Notes: a model not told the origin generated them from the letters alone. A stretch of 33,780 nt of DNA from Actinomycetota bacterium (GCA_009703125.1 WLGS01000007.1:1-33780), one strand, 5' to 3'. Counted from the stretch's first letter, positions 1 to 8,768 are shown. Program-made: numbers and translations.

Positions 1-2
1 CA

Positions 3-980
3 CCAAACAACTTCACTGAAATTCTTCAAAACATATGGTGGAAGTTGGACGCAGCATTAGATCCAGACATCATTTATTGGTCAGCTGCCCTAGGTGCCGC
101 AGAAGCACTACTTGCAGGCACTACGGCGATCATTGACCATCATGAATCACCTTTCTCGATCGAGGGCAGCCTGGATCTCATCGCGGACGCTTGTGATTTC
201 ATCGGAGTACGCCACATCCTCGCCTATGGCGTTACCGATAGATGGTCAGATCAAGGATCGCTAGTCACAGTTTTGCCGTCGGACGCCATGACGGATGCGG
301 CCTACCGCGGCTTAGAAGAAAACAAGAGATACGCATTGACGGGAAGACGCTCGATGGTGGGAGTCCATGCAGCATTCACATGCACTGACGAGACTTTGGA
401 GATGGTCTCGGATCTATCGCGGGAGTTGGGCATTGGGGTGCACATACATGTTGCAGAAGCTTTTGAAGATGCCGATGCGGGCTCTCGGCTCGAGAAATTT
501 GCTCATGACAATTGGCTTCTCGTTCACGCTGTTCATCTCGACCGCGCACTACCAGGCTTCATTGCACACAACCCCCGTTCAAACATGAATAACTCGGTGG
601 GCTATGCGCGACCCGCTCAGCGAGATTCCACTGTGGTTCTCGGCACCGATGGAATAGGCGCAGACATGCTGGAAGAATTTCGCTTGAGTTTCGTCCGGCA
701 TCGAGAAGACGACCGCAATGCGTCACCAGACGTGTCATGGCAATGGTTACAGAATGGTTACCTGTTCTTTCCAGAAGCACTCAATGACAAGGTCACATGG
801 TCCTATGACTATGTCGATGACCCATGGAAGACTGCCTTCACGCCTGGAATTCGCTGCCTTGATGTTGTCATCGATGGCCAGCCTTTAGTTCACAACGGAG
901 TGCCTGTGCACTTCGATCTTGATGAGGTACGGGCTAAAGCATCGGAGCAAGCTGCACGACTATTTGCAAGGATGTCTTAG
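3..980 (+). CDS. SsnA-like amidohydrolase (5' partial)
   Basis: Metal-dependent aminohydrolase of the amidohydrolase superfamily (COG0402), closest in feel to SsnA, the putative aminohydrolase linked to purine-type molybdenum hydroxylases. The reading frame is open from base 3 and already encodes conserved sequence (NNFTEILQNIWWKLD), so the TTG at 45 is not the start; the N-terminus with the usual HxH metal motif lies outside the window. Visible motifs are TTAIIDHHESP, HIHVAE (metal His and Glu), LVHAVHLD (metal His) and LGTDGIGADM (catalytic Asp). The stop is followed after 2 bases by the FAD subunit of a molybdenum hydroxylase, which suggests it deaminates or opens a substrate or product of that enzyme. 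Guanine or 8-oxoguanine deaminase activity is possible; substrate cannot be read from sequence. Confidence 0.85.
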   Translation, partial: PNNFTEILQNIWWKLDAALDPDIIYWSAALGAAEALLAGTTAIIDHHESPFSIEGSLDLIADACDFIGVRHILAYGVTDRWSDQGSLVTVLPSDAMTDAAYRGLEENKRYALTGRRSMVGVHAAFTCTDETLEMVSDLSRELGIGVHIHVAEAFEDADAGSRLEKFAHDNWLLVHAVHLDRALPGFIAHNPRSNMNNSVGYARPAQRDSTVVLGTDGIGADMLEEFRLSFVRHREDDRNASPDVSWQWLQNGYLFFPEALNDKVTWSYDYVDDPWKTAFTPGIRCLDVVIDGQPLVHNGVPVHFDLDEVRAKASEQAARLFARMS

Positions 981-982
981 TT

Positions 983-1822
983 ATGCCTATTTATACCCCC
1001 ACATCAGTGCGTGAAGCGACTGAAATCTTTGCAGAGAATCCCGAAGCGATGTTGCTTGCTGGAGGCACAGACTTCATGGTCGAGGTGAACTTCAACCATC
1101 GCAAACCCTCCTCGGTGATCAACCTTGCACGCGTTAACGAACTCAAGTCATGGCATCTTGATACACAAACATCGGTTATTCGCATTGGAGCCACAGTTCC
1201 CTTTTCACAGTTTGAAAGTTCAGAATTTGAACAACTCTCTCCCGCTTTGTCTCATGCCGCTCGTACGGTTGGTTCACCACAGATTCGAAATACTGCCTCT
1301 ATTGGCGGCAATCTCGGGACGTGTTCTCCAGCCGGTGATTCATTACCCGTCTTGTTTGCTCTTGATGCCCAGATTGAAATTGCTTCTCTACAAGGCACCC
1401 GCTCACTTTCTATTCATGACTTTATGTTGGGACCCAAAAGAAACGCACTTTCAGTGGGAGAGATTGTTGCCGCCATCACGATTCCTGTGGCAAGTGGATT
1501 TCAGGATTACGCCAAGGTTGGTGTGAGAAATGCAATGGTGATTTCCATCGCGTCTGCATGCTTTGCATTGCAGGACAACCAGTGCCGCATTGCTCTTGGT
1601 TCTGTTGGGCCAACAATCATTCGATGTAATGAGGCAGAGAAATTCCTCCAGGACTACATCACGCAATCCAGTCCCCCTGATCTGGAAACAATTCGTGAAT
1701 TTTCACGGTTAGCAGCCGTCGCGGCACAGCCAATTGACGATCATCGTTCTACTGCCACTTATCGACGTCATGCCATAGAGGTACTTGCACGCCGTCTGGC
1801 AATGAGGAGTTTCTCACTATGA
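983..1822 (+). CDS. Molybdenum hydroxylase FAD-binding subunit (xanthine dehydrogenase/CoxM family)
   Basis: Medium subunit of a three-subunit molybdenum hydroxylase, which carries electrons from the Fe-S clusters to NAD+ or another acceptor through FAD. At 279 aa it has the usual length. The PCMH-type FAD site is visible: LLAGGTDFM at about residues 24-32 and IRNTASIGGNLGTCSPAGDS at about 101-120. The C-terminal CO-dehydrogenase flavoprotein domain follows (YAKVGVRNAMVISIA). It starts 2 bases after the amidohydrolase and overlaps the next gene by 4 bases (ATGA), so the subunits are translationally coupled. The order FAD, Fe-S, Mo is the coxMSL order. No XdhC-type maturation protein is seen in the window. 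Confidence 0.93.
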   Translation: MPIYTPTSVREATEIFAENPEAMLLAGGTDFMVEVNFNHRKPSSVINLARVNELKSWHLDTQTSVIRIGATVPFSQFESSEFEQLSPALSHAARTVGSPQIRNTASIGGNLGTCSPAGDSLPVLFALDAQIEIASLQGTRSLSIHDFMLGPKRNALSVGEIVAAITIPVASGFQDYAKVGVRNAMVISIASACFALQDNQCRIALGSVGPTIIRCNEAEKFLQDYITQSSPPDLETIREFSRLAAVAAQPIDDHRSTATYRRHAIEVLARRLAMRSFSL

Positions 1823-2298
1823 GTAATGAGCACTATTCACTTCACATCAATGGAACGGATCATCAAGTACAAGATGCATGGATTGGTGAAAGCCTCCTTT
1901 ATGTCCTAAGAGAGCGACTTGGCTTGCCGGGTGCAAAAGGTGCATGTGAACAAGGTGAATGCGGTAGTTGCACTGTCTATCTAGATGGCCAGCCCGTATG
2001 CAGTTGTCTTGTGATGGCGGCTTCGGTAACCGAGTGTCAGATTGCGACAGTTGAAGGCCTGCGACCAGATGGTGGTCTCACAGATGTTCAAGAGTCTTTT
2101 CTTAGCGAAGGTGCCGTGCAATGCGGTTTCTGCACGCCCGGTCTGGTTATGGCCGTTCATCATCTTTTAGATACCAACCCCTCTCCCACTGAGTTGGAAG
2201 TGAAAGAGGCGATTTCAGGAAACATTTGTCGATGCACTGGATACGGAAGAATTTTTGCTGCCGTTGAAGCGGTGGTGGTTCAGCGAGGTAACAGATAA
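1819..2298 (+). CDS. Molybdenum hydroxylase 2Fe-2S subunit (CoxS/XdhC-type small subunit)
   Basis: Small subunit of the molybdenum hydroxylase, carrying two [2Fe-2S] clusters between the Mo site and FAD. The plant-ferredoxin-type N-terminal domain has Cys43, Cys48, Cys51 and Cys63 (CEQGECGSCTVYLDGQPVCSC). The C-terminal helical domain has Cys102, Cys105, Cys137 and Cys139 (QCGFCTPG and GNICRCTGYG). All eight cluster ligands are present and the 159 aa length is normal, so the subunit looks functional. The ATG overlaps the FAD-subunit stop, and the TAA stop shares a base with the ATG of the Mo subunit (TAATG). Confidence 0.95.
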   Translation: MSNEHYSLHINGTDHQVQDAWIGESLLYVLRERLGLPGAKGACEQGECGSCTVYLDGQPVCSCLVMAASVTECQIATVEGLRPDGGLTDVQESFLSEGAVQCGFCTPGLVMAVHHLLDTNPSPTELEVKEAISGNICRCTGYGRIFAAVEAVVVQRGNR

Positions 2299-4562
2299 TG
2301 GTAGAGACACTCACTAAATCACGTTTTGGTATCGGAACAAATGCTCCACGGCCTGATGGCACAGCGAAGGTATCCGGAGAGTTCTCTTTCTCTTCTGATC
2401 TGTGGGCTGAAAACATGTTGTGGGGTGCCACGCTTCGATCTCCTCATCCACATGCGCGAATCATCTCGATAGACACAAGTGCAGCACTCGGGTTGTCGGG
2501 GGTAGAGGCTGTCATTACGGCCAAAGACGTTCCAGGACAACTCACATATGGACTCATTAGTGCTGATCAGCCGGTATTTGCTGATTCCGTCGTTAGATAC
2601 ATGGGTGAGCCAGTTGCTGCTGTTGCCGCCGATCACCCTGAGACATGTCGACGAGCATTAGATCTCATCGAAGTGGTCTACGAAGCCTTGCCTGTTCTTT
2701 CAGACCCTGAAGGAGCACTTGATCCCACCGTGGCGGCGATACACCCTGATGGGAACCTCATCCGTCATCAACGTATTGTGAGTGGCGACCCCGATGTAAC
2801 TGGTGACGTAGTTGTTGAAGATACTTACGTCATCGGAATGCAAGACCAAGCATTCCTCGGCACAGAGTCCGCGCTCGCACTTCCCGATTCAGATGGAGCA
2901 GGCGTTGTCATGCATGTGGCTACACAGTGGTTGCACGAAGATCAAAAACAGATTGCCGCTTGTCTGGGTCTCGCTCCCGAACGCGTTCGGTTGCAATTAG
3001 GCGGCGTGGGTGGCGCATTTGGAGCCAGAGAAGACATCAGTCTTCAAGTACATACGGCCTTGTTGGCTCTAGCGACACGACGACCCATCAAGATGCAATA
3101 TGGTCGTCATGAAAGTTTCTTTGGACATGTGCACCGACATCCTGCCACTGTCTGGATGCGTCATCATGCAGATACCTCGGGTGTGATTCAGAAAATTGAA
3201 GCTCGATTTCTTTTTGATGGCGGAGCCTATGCGTCCACATCATCGGCAGTTCTGATCAACGGCGTCACACATGCTCAAGGGCCGTACAAGTGCGACAACG
3301 CAGTTGTGGATGGCTATGCGGTACGTACGAATAATCCCCCTTGTGGAGCAATGCGAGGGTTCGGAGTAGTGCAAGCCTGTTTTGCACACGAAAGCCAGAT
3401 GGACAAAATTGCTCAAGCTCTGCATTTGGATCCTGTGGAAGTACGACTCAGAAATGCGATGCAACAAGGCGACCGTCTTATCACTGGTCAAGTTATTGAA
3501 TCAGTCGCCCCAGTGCAGCGACTCATCGAAGAGACACGCCAGATTCCCCTGCCTCCTGAGGCTTCCCCACATCCAGACCCGCTCTCTCTTCCGGGCGGAT
3601 CTGGCTTGGCGTCTGAAGCGCGTCATGTACGCCGCGGTATCGGATGGGGTGTCAGCATCAAGAACATCATGTACAGCGAGGGTTTCGATGACTATGCCAC
3701 TGCTCGTTGCACTCTGAAAGATGGAAAGGCGTCTCTCAAATTCGCCACCAGTGAAGTAGGACAAGGATTTGTAACCATCGCTCAGCAGATTGCGCGCACC
3801 GTACTAGGAGTAGACGATGTGGATCTCGAGGCGATTGACACCGACATAGGATCAGCGGGATCAACTTCGGCTTCGCGTCAAACATGGATGAGTGGCGGTG
3901 CAGTGGATGGGGCGTGTCGTCTTGTGCGTGAACGTCTTTTTCAGATCGTGGGCCAACAGCACAACGTTGACCCTCTGAGATTGGTCATCGAGGAAGATGA
4001 AATCGTTGACCCACTTGGTGCCTTCAGAGTTTCAGTTCGTGAGGCGACACGGGATTTGGTAATCACCGAAGAGTTTGAGCACCATCATCGACCCACTGAA
4101 GATCTTGATGAGAACGGTCAAGGAAATTGTCACGTGGCTTTTGCTTTTGTGGCGCATAGAGCAGTTGTCGACGTCGATCCTGAATTGGGCTTGGTCAAAG
4201 TTGTGCAAATTGCAACAACTCAGGACGTAGGTCGAGCTCTCAATCCCCTTTCCGTCTTGGGTCAAATTGAGGGTGGTATCGCTCAAGGTCTGGGTTTGGC
4301 AGTTATGGAAGAAATCATTGTGAAAGACGGTCGAGTGTTGAATCCGAGCTTTACTGACTACCTCCTACCCACAACACTGGATGCCCCAGAGGTGGTTGCG
4401 CGACTTGTGGAGGAGCCCGACCCTCAGGCTCCCCTCGGTGCAAAAGGTGTAGGTGAACCACCGTGTATCTCTGTCACTCCTGCAATTGTTGCCGCGATTA
4501 GAGACGCGATCGGACGTGACATTCCGCGATGCCCCGTGCGGCCACAAGACATTTGTCTCTAG
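2298..4562 (+). CDS. Molybdopterin-binding subunit of a xanthine-dehydrogenase-type hydroxylase
   Basis: Large catalytic subunit (754 aa) of the xanthine oxidase family, hydroxylating a carbon next to nitrogen in a heterocycle. An a/b hammerhead domain covers about residues 20-130, followed by two Mo-cofactor domains. By alignment in my head to bovine XDH, GGAFGARE places Glu245 at the Glu802 site, CGAMRGFG places Arg353 near the substrate-binding Arg, and GAKGVGEPP supplies the catalytic base Glu720. The CO-dehydrogenase active-site loop (VAYRCSFR) is absent, which argues against CoxL. The AMRGFG and NNPPCG pattern resembles streptomycete proteins annotated as xanthine dehydrogenase. A proline-rich linker at about 412-435 separates the Mo domains. 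Xanthine or hypoxanthine is the best substrate guess given the SsnA-like neighbour, but other N-heterocycles are possible. Confidence 0.9.
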   Translation: MVETLTKSRFGIGTNAPRPDGTAKVSGEFSFSSDLWAENMLWGATLRSPHPHARIISIDTSAALGLSGVEAVITAKDVPGQLTYGLISADQPVFADSVVRYMGEPVAAVAADHPETCRRALDLIEVVYEALPVLSDPEGALDPTVAAIHPDGNLIRHQRIVSGDPDVTGDVVVEDTYVIGMQDQAFLGTESALALPDSDGAGVVMHVATQWLHEDQKQIAACLGLAPERVRLQLGGVGGAFGAREDISLQVHTALLALATRRPIKMQYGRHESFFGHVHRHPATVWMRHHADTSGVIQKIEARFLFDGGAYASTSSAVLINGVTHAQGPYKCDNAVVDGYAVRTNNPPCGAMRGFGVVQACFAHESQMDKIAQALHLDPVEVRLRNAMQQGDRLITGQVIESVAPVQRLIEETRQIPLPPEASPHPDPLSLPGGSGLASEARHVRRGIGWGVSIKNIMYSEGFDDYATARCTLKDGKASLKFATSEVGQGFVTIAQQIARTVLGVDDVDLEAIDTDIGSAGSTSASRQTWMSGGAVDGACRLVRERLFQIVGQQHNVDPLRLVIEEDEIVDPLGAFRVSVREATRDLVITEEFEHHHRPTEDLDENGQGNCHVAFAFVAHRAVVDVDPELGLVKVVQIATTQDVGRALNPLSVLGQIEGGIAQGLGLAVMEEIIVKDGRVLNPSFTDYLLPTTLDAPEVVARLVEEPDPQAPLGAKGVGEPPCISVTPAIVAAIRDAIGRDIPRCPVRPQDICL

Positions 4563-4563
4563 G

Positions 4564-4580
4564 TGGGAATCAATCTCCCA
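4564..4580. terminator. Possible bidirectional terminator hairpin at convergent gene ends
   Basis: A perfect inverted repeat, TGGGA at 4564-4568 and TCCCA at 4576-4580 with a 7-base loop, lies between the Mo-subunit stop and the convergent lactone-oxidase stop, partly inside the latter. The stem is short and no clear T-run follows, so it is a weak candidate. Confidence 0.3.
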
Positions 4581-5865
4581 ATACTTGCTTCAAATAATCA
4601 TTTGCAAAAACACGATCAGGGTCAAGTCGTGAACGCAGTGCGACAAATTCTCCAAAGCGACGATACTTCTGAGCGAGTTCTTCTGCGTTTTGAAAATGCA
4701 ACTTGCCCCAGTGCGGTCGAGATTCATACCGTTTGAGGATTGCTTCAACGTCTCTAAAGAATGGCTCAAACTCCATTCCTTTGAATACATGAACGGCAAT
4801 GTAGGCAGTCTCCCGCTCACTCGCAGTTGACATGGGAATGTCATCGGCTGCAGTGAATCTGACCTCGACAGGAAAGTTCAACAAGTAACCCTTGGCATCA
4901 ATCATGGCGCGTATCTCTTGTAACGCTGGAACTAGCGAAGCCCGAGGGATTGCTGTCTCCATCTCATAGAAACGCACAATTCTCGGACTTGCAAAAATCT
5001 TAAAACTGTCGTTGATGTATTCCCTCTTGCCAGAAGAAGGTAGCGCTGTTGCTAAGCGTGGAATCAAAGAAGGACGCGCCTTGCCCAGATGGCAGAGCGC
5101 CCCGAAGGCAACATTCTCCATGAACGTCTTCTCAATCCATCCGCGCACCTTTGGTAATGGTTGAAGAGGTTCCTCTGTGCGATTATTCCGCTTGGTTAAA
5201 GCCCATGGCGTGTGTGGCAACCAGAAGAATTCAACGTGGTCATTGCTATCCACAAACTCATCAATGCGTTCCAGAACCACATCTAAAGGCAGCGCGCGCT
5301 CCACTGCGTGAAGTCGAAAGGCGGGAACAGCTTGCAGTGTGTAGTGGGTGATTATTCCCAATGCACCAATGGAGACCCGACCTACATCAAAGATGTCTGC
5401 ATTGTTCTCCAAATCACAATGCAAGATCTGACCTTGACCATCAATCAGTGTGAATCCCCTCACCTGACCAGCAAGGCCAGTCAACGACACACCCGTTCCA
5501 TGTGTAGATGTGGAAATCGCACCTGCAACAGTCTGATATGCAATATCTCCGAGGTTCGGTAGAGCCAATCCTTCGGCATGAAGCAACTCGTTGAGCACAG
5601 CGAGAGTCGTGCCCGCCTTTACGGTGACACGAAGAGTAGATCTGTCAATTGAGACAATCCCCGACCAGTTGTCAAGGGTTACTAAGTGACCCTTGGTGAC
5701 CGCTGTTGATGTAAAGCTGTGACCCGAACCCACACATTTCACAGTCTCTTCTCGACTGCGGGCATTCACCACTAGATCGCACATCTCGTCCAAGGATCTC
5801 GGTGCTCGTATTGAAAGTGGTCGAGCCGTCTGGTTTCCTGCCCAGTTCTTCCACGTCTTCGCCAT
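4570..5865 (-). CDS. FAD-linked sugar-1,4-lactone oxidase (D-arabinono/L-gulono-lactone oxidase family)
   Basis: Aldonolactone oxidoreductase of the vanillyl-alcohol-oxidase superfamily, oxidising a sugar-1,4-lactone (or, in bacterial relatives, a polyol) to the ascorbate-like product. The 431 aa protein has an N-terminal PCMH FAD domain with VGSGHSFT, where His49 is in the place of the 8-alpha-linked FAD histidine of gulonolactone oxidase, and GAISTSTHGTG. The C-terminal ALO domain ends in the family signatures HWGK (His385) and DPDRVFANDYL. It stands alone on the minus strand between plus-strand units, divergent from the DUF35 gene and ending 7 bases from the Mo-subunit stop. The substrate is not predictable; xylitol or alditol oxidase is a related alternative. 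Some mycobacterial homologues act as gulonolactone dehydrogenases. Confidence 0.88.
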   Translation of the reverse strand: MAKTWKNWAGNQTARPLSIRAPRSLDEMCDLVVNARSREETVKCVGSGHSFTSTAVTKGHLVTLDNWSGIVSIDRSTLRVTVKAGTTLAVLNELLHAEGLALPNLGDIAYQTVAGAISTSTHGTGVSLTGLAGQVRGFTLIDGQGQILHCDLENNADIFDVGRVSIGALGIITHYTLQAVPAFRLHAVERALPLDVVLERIDEFVDSNDHVEFFWLPHTPWALTKRNNRTEEPLQPLPKVRGWIEKTFMENVAFGALCHLGKARPSLIPRLATALPSSGKREYINDSFKIFASPRIVRFYEMETAIPRASLVPALQEIRAMIDAKGYLLNFPVEVRFTAADDIPMSTASERETAYIAVHVFKGMEFEPFFRDVEAILKRYESRPHWGKLHFQNAEELAQKYRRFGEFVALRSRLDPDRVFANDYLKQVLGD

Positions 5866-5998
5866 TTCTCATGTCTAGTCCAAAACGTCGGGCACCCAAG
5901 CACGCGAGGTAGCAAAAGGCCCATGAAGTCGCTCCGTCTACACACCACGTGGCGCCGAGGCTCTAATCTGTTCCCATCCCCATATGTAAGGAATTCTC
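5866..5998. promoter_or_regulatory. Divergent intergenic region with likely promoters
   Basis: These 133 bases separate the divergent starts of the lactone oxidase (minus) and the DUF35 gene (plus), so promoters for both should be here. I see a purine-rich AAGGAA Shine-Dalgarno about 7 bases before the ATG at 5999 and a loose TAATCT -10-like box near 5963, but no convincing -35 partner or operator. Confidence 0.4.
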
Positions 5999-6400
5999 AT
6001 GGCGACTGCACAGCAAGTACCCCTCGTTGACTATCTGGTTTTAGGTGACGCAGTTCATCTTGAAGCCAATGAGTGCACCTCATGCAAAGCAAGATTTTTT
6101 GATCGTCGTAACGCATGTGCTGCGTGTTTTGGCACTCAGTTTTCAAAGGCGAAGATTTCAAACTCTGGCATTGTGCGCTCCTTCACCATTGTCACTTTTG
6201 CCGCCCCTGGAGTACCGGTTCCTTTTGTTGCCGCAATCATTGACTGTGATGGCACGAGCGTCAGAGCAAATCTCATTAACGTTGAACCCACGCCAGAAAA
6301 AGTATCTCTCGGCATGAAAGTGCAACTTGCTACATATTCCCTTGGCACCGATGACAATGGCGCAGAAGCCATCGGATTTGGCTACGAGCCCGCCCTTTAA
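5999..6400 (+). CDS. DUF35 / zinc-ribbon OB-fold acyl-CoA-associated protein
   Basis: Small (133 aa) OB-fold protein with an N-terminal rubredoxin-like zinc ribbon: Cys26, Cys29, Cys40 and Cys43 in CTSCKARFFDRRNACAACF. The OB domain follows (IVRSFTIVTFAAPGVPVPF and GMKVQL). DUF35 proteins partner thiolase-like enzymes, as in ChsH2-Ltp2 retro-aldol complexes of steroid side-chain degradation and in the mycobacterial Rv1628c-Rv1627c pair near polA. Here the thiolase follows after 32 bases, which supports the same partnership. It probably binds or shapes the acyl-CoA site and has no catalysis of its own. An AAGGAA ribosome site precedes the ATG. Confidence 0.9.
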   Translation: MATAQQVPLVDYLVLGDAVHLEANECTSCKARFFDRRNACAACFGTQFSKAKISNSGIVRSFTIVTFAAPGVPVPFVAAIIDCDGTSVRANLINVEPTPEKVSLGMKVQLATYSLGTDDNGAEAIGFGYEPAL

Positions 6401-6432
6401 TCAATCACAACGACCACACAACGGAGCACATC

Positions 6433-7638
6433 ATGGCAACAGACGACATTTATATCCTCGGAATCAACATGACCAAGTTTGGAAAGTATCCAGATAAGGA
6501 CGTAGTTGATCTCGCATCAGAGGCAGTGATGGCTGCTCTCGCCGATGGCGGAGTTTCGATGGCCGACATTGGAATTCTTGCAGCAGGCAATCTCATGGGC
6601 TCAGGCGGCGTTGGCCAGATGATTCAAAAGCAAGTGGGTCAAACCGGAATTCCTGTGTACAACGTTTCCAATGCTTGCGCTACCGGCGCCACTGCACTGC
6701 GTACCGCCATCATGGCCATCAAAGCCGGTGAATGCGATATGGGACTAGCTGTTGGTGTCGAGAAGCTTGCAGGCGTGGGACTACTTGGCGGTGGAGGCGC
6801 ACCAAAGACACCTGGAAAGCAATGGGCTCCCACTGGTCGTTATGGTGCGGTCACCAACGTTGACGGACTTATCGGTACTGCCACAATGCCAGGCACCTTT
6901 GCGCAAGTGGGAATGGAATACGGACATAAATACGGCGGTGCAACATTTGAATTGTTCGCCAAAATTTCCGAAAAGAATCATGCTCACTCAACACTGAATC
7001 CACTCGCCGCCTACACAAAGCGCATGACACTGGAGGAGATCATGAATGACATCATGATCTCGTATCCAAATACGCGTCCTATGTGTTCGGCAAACTGTGA
7101 CGGCGCAGCAGCAGCTGTAGTCGTAAGTGGTGCAAAACTCAAGACTCTTTCACGTGAGCAACAGCGCAGAGCAGTGAAAGTGTCTGCGTCTGTCTTGACA
7201 AGTGACCCTTATCAAGAAGCTTGCCAGGTATTGCCCGATGTCAATACCTTGACTCGAATTGCCGCCAAGCAGGCCTATGAATCTTCCGGTGTGTCACCAC
7301 AGGACCTTGACCTTGTAGAACTACATGATTGTTTCGCAACTGCAGAGCTTGTTCACTATGACAACTTGATGCTGTGCGAAGAAGGCGGAGCTGTTGACTT
7401 CTTCAACTCCGGTGCAACATGGCGTGATGGATCTACTCCTGTGAATGTGTCAGGTGGATTGGAATCTAAGGGACACCCCATTTCTGCAACGGGCATAGCC
7501 AATATCTGGGAAATCTGCCATCACCTGCGTGGTGAAGCCGGACCTCGACAAATCGAGGGCGCCAAGGTTGGTCTTGCTCACGTCATTGGTCTGGGATCAG
7601 CCTGTGGTGTGCACATCCTGGAGAAGTCAGCTCTCTGA
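6433..7638 (+). CDS. SCP-x/Ltp-type thiolase-like protein
   Basis: Thiolase-fold enzyme of the nonspecific lipid-transfer group (SCP-x thiolase domain, 401 aa), likely acting on acyl-CoA thioesters. The nucleophile Cys82 lies in NVSNACATGATAL. The classical NEAFA loop is replaced by HDCFATAEL (about 298-306), as in SCP-x and Ltp2 proteins. GHPISATG carries His348, and GLGSACGVHIL carries Cys391 in the position of the second thiolase cysteine. With both Cys and the His present, thiolytic or retro-Claisen chemistry remains possible, whereas Ltp2 relatives act as aldolases. It resembles Rv1627c by neighbourhood. The upstream DUF35 gene is its probable subunit. The downstream hydrolase may start at a CTG overlapping this gene's TGA. 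Confidence 0.92.
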   Translation: MATDDIYILGINMTKFGKYPDKDVVDLASEAVMAALADGGVSMADIGILAAGNLMGSGGVGQMIQKQVGQTGIPVYNVSNACATGATALRTAIMAIKAGECDMGLAVGVEKLAGVGLLGGGGAPKTPGKQWAPTGRYGAVTNVDGLIGTATMPGTFAQVGMEYGHKYGGATFELFAKISEKNHAHSTLNPLAAYTKRMTLEEIMNDIMISYPNTRPMCSANCDGAAAAVVVSGAKLKTLSREQQRRAVKVSASVLTSDPYQEACQVLPDVNTLTRIAAKQAYESSGVSPQDLDLVELHDCFATAELVHYDNLMLCEEGGAVDFFNSGATWRDGSTPVNVSGGLESKGHPISATGIANIWEICHHLRGEAGPRQIEGAKVGLAHVIGLGSACGVHILEKSAL

Positions 7639-8768
7639 ACAACTCGTTACCTCTCCATGGTTTCGTAGATTCATCCTTCACGGCGGTCAGAGACGCGTTC
7701 ATTCATAACTTCAGTACCCACAATGAAATTGGCGCCTCGTTGTATGTCATTGCAGAAGGCAAAGTCGTTGTGGATCTGTCTGGCGGTTGGATGGAGTCGG
7801 AGTGCATAAGGCCATGGACATCATCGACTTTGGTGAATTCATTTTCAGTGGGAAAAGGAATCTTGTCCATTCTTCTTGCACATGCTCTCAGCAACTCTCA
7901 TGTAACCCCTAATGACACTCTTGCGTCACATTGGCCCGATCTCGCAAGGTCGACCATGGGGAATCTCACAATAAAAGAACTGAGTGGACACAGAGCCGGT
8001 CTGCCCGCACTATCGCAAAGATTGTCCGAACGAGATCTTTACAACTGGTTACACATGGTGGGAACTCTTGTTCAACAAAAACCATGGTGGGAACCCGGTA
8101 CAGCCCATGGATACCACGTCAACACCTTTGGATTCCTCGTTGGAGAAATCATCGCCAGAATTGGCAGAACCACACATCGAGAACTACTTCACCCGTTACG
8201 GAATTTCGTGGGTGATGAAATGTTCTGGGGTGTCCCCTTTCATCGACTCGATGATGTCGCCACTTTGTACTGGCACGAAGAAGATCAGCAAAGAGAGACA
8301 CTCAAGACACTCCCCACAGCGTCTATGCATGTGCTCGCGTACAACAACCCATCCAACTTCTCGGGCATGGGTGCAGTGAACACCACTGCTTGGCGACAGT
8401 GTGTGCACCCAAGCACAAATCTTCATACAACAGCCCGAGCTGTCGCCTCCGCGTATGAAACAGTGTGCAACTCTACGCTGGGTATTCACTCCACAATCCT
8501 TCAAGAAGCAACCGCCACGGTATCTCGGGGTACCGATGTAGTACTTGGTGCCGAGACACACTTCGGAATGGGATTTCAGTTACCCACTGCCACACGCAGG
8601 TTTGGACCAAACGATGAGGCCTTTGGTCACTATGGAGCAGGTGGATCAATGGGTTTCTATGATCCTGTTTCTCAATTGTGTGTGGGATATGTCATGAACC
8701 AGATGGGGCGCGGTTGGCAGAACAGCCGTAATCAAACCTTGATAGATGCCATCTTCTCTTGCCTCTGA
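7635..8768 (+). CDS. Beta-lactamase-family serine hydrolase (probable CTG start)
   Basis: Serine hydrolase of the class C beta-lactamase/EstB esterase family. The SxxK nucleophile is SVGK (Ser at about residue 71 counting from the CTG), YHVNTFGF gives the YxN tyrosine, and HYGAGGSMGF provides the HxG-like third motif. There is no signal peptide, so it is probably a cytosolic esterase or lactamase. The first usual start codon is a TTG at 7740. However, the frame upstream of it encodes sequence typical of the family N-terminus (GFVDSSFTAVRDAF), and no ATG, GTG or TTG occurs there. A CTG at 7635, overlapping the thiolase TGA (CTGA) and preceded by GGAGA about 10 bases upstream, is the best start, giving about 377 aa. 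The downstream MFS gene starts 38 bases later. Substrate unknown. Confidence 0.83.
   Translation: MNNSLPLHGFVDSSFTAVRDAFIHNFSTHNEIGASLYVIAEGKVVVDLSGGWMESECIRPWTSSTLVNSFSVGKGILSILLAHALSNSHVTPNDTLASHWPDLARSTMGNLTIKELSGHRAGLPALSQRLSERDLYNWLHMVGTLVQQKPWWEPGTAHGYHVNTFGFLVGEIIARIGRTTHRELLHPLRNFVGDEMFWGVPFHRLDDVATLYWHEEDQQRETLKTLPTASMHVLAYNNPSNFSGMGAVNTTAWRQCVHPSTNLHTTARAVASAYETVCNSTLGIHSTILQEATATVSRGTDVVLGAETHFGMGFQLPTATRRFGPNDEAFGHYGAGGSMGFYDPVSQLCVGYVMNQMGRGWQNSRNQTLIDAIFSCL

Noticed and set aside
45-980. TTG at 45 as the true start of the amidohydrolase
   Set aside because: The frame is open to the window edge and upstream codons already match the family, so the gene is truncated by the window.
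2298-4562. Possible selenium-dependent hydroxylase with in-frame UGA
   Set aside because: No in-frame stop occurs in the Mo subunit, and selenium in these enzymes is a labile cofactor that the sequence would not reveal.
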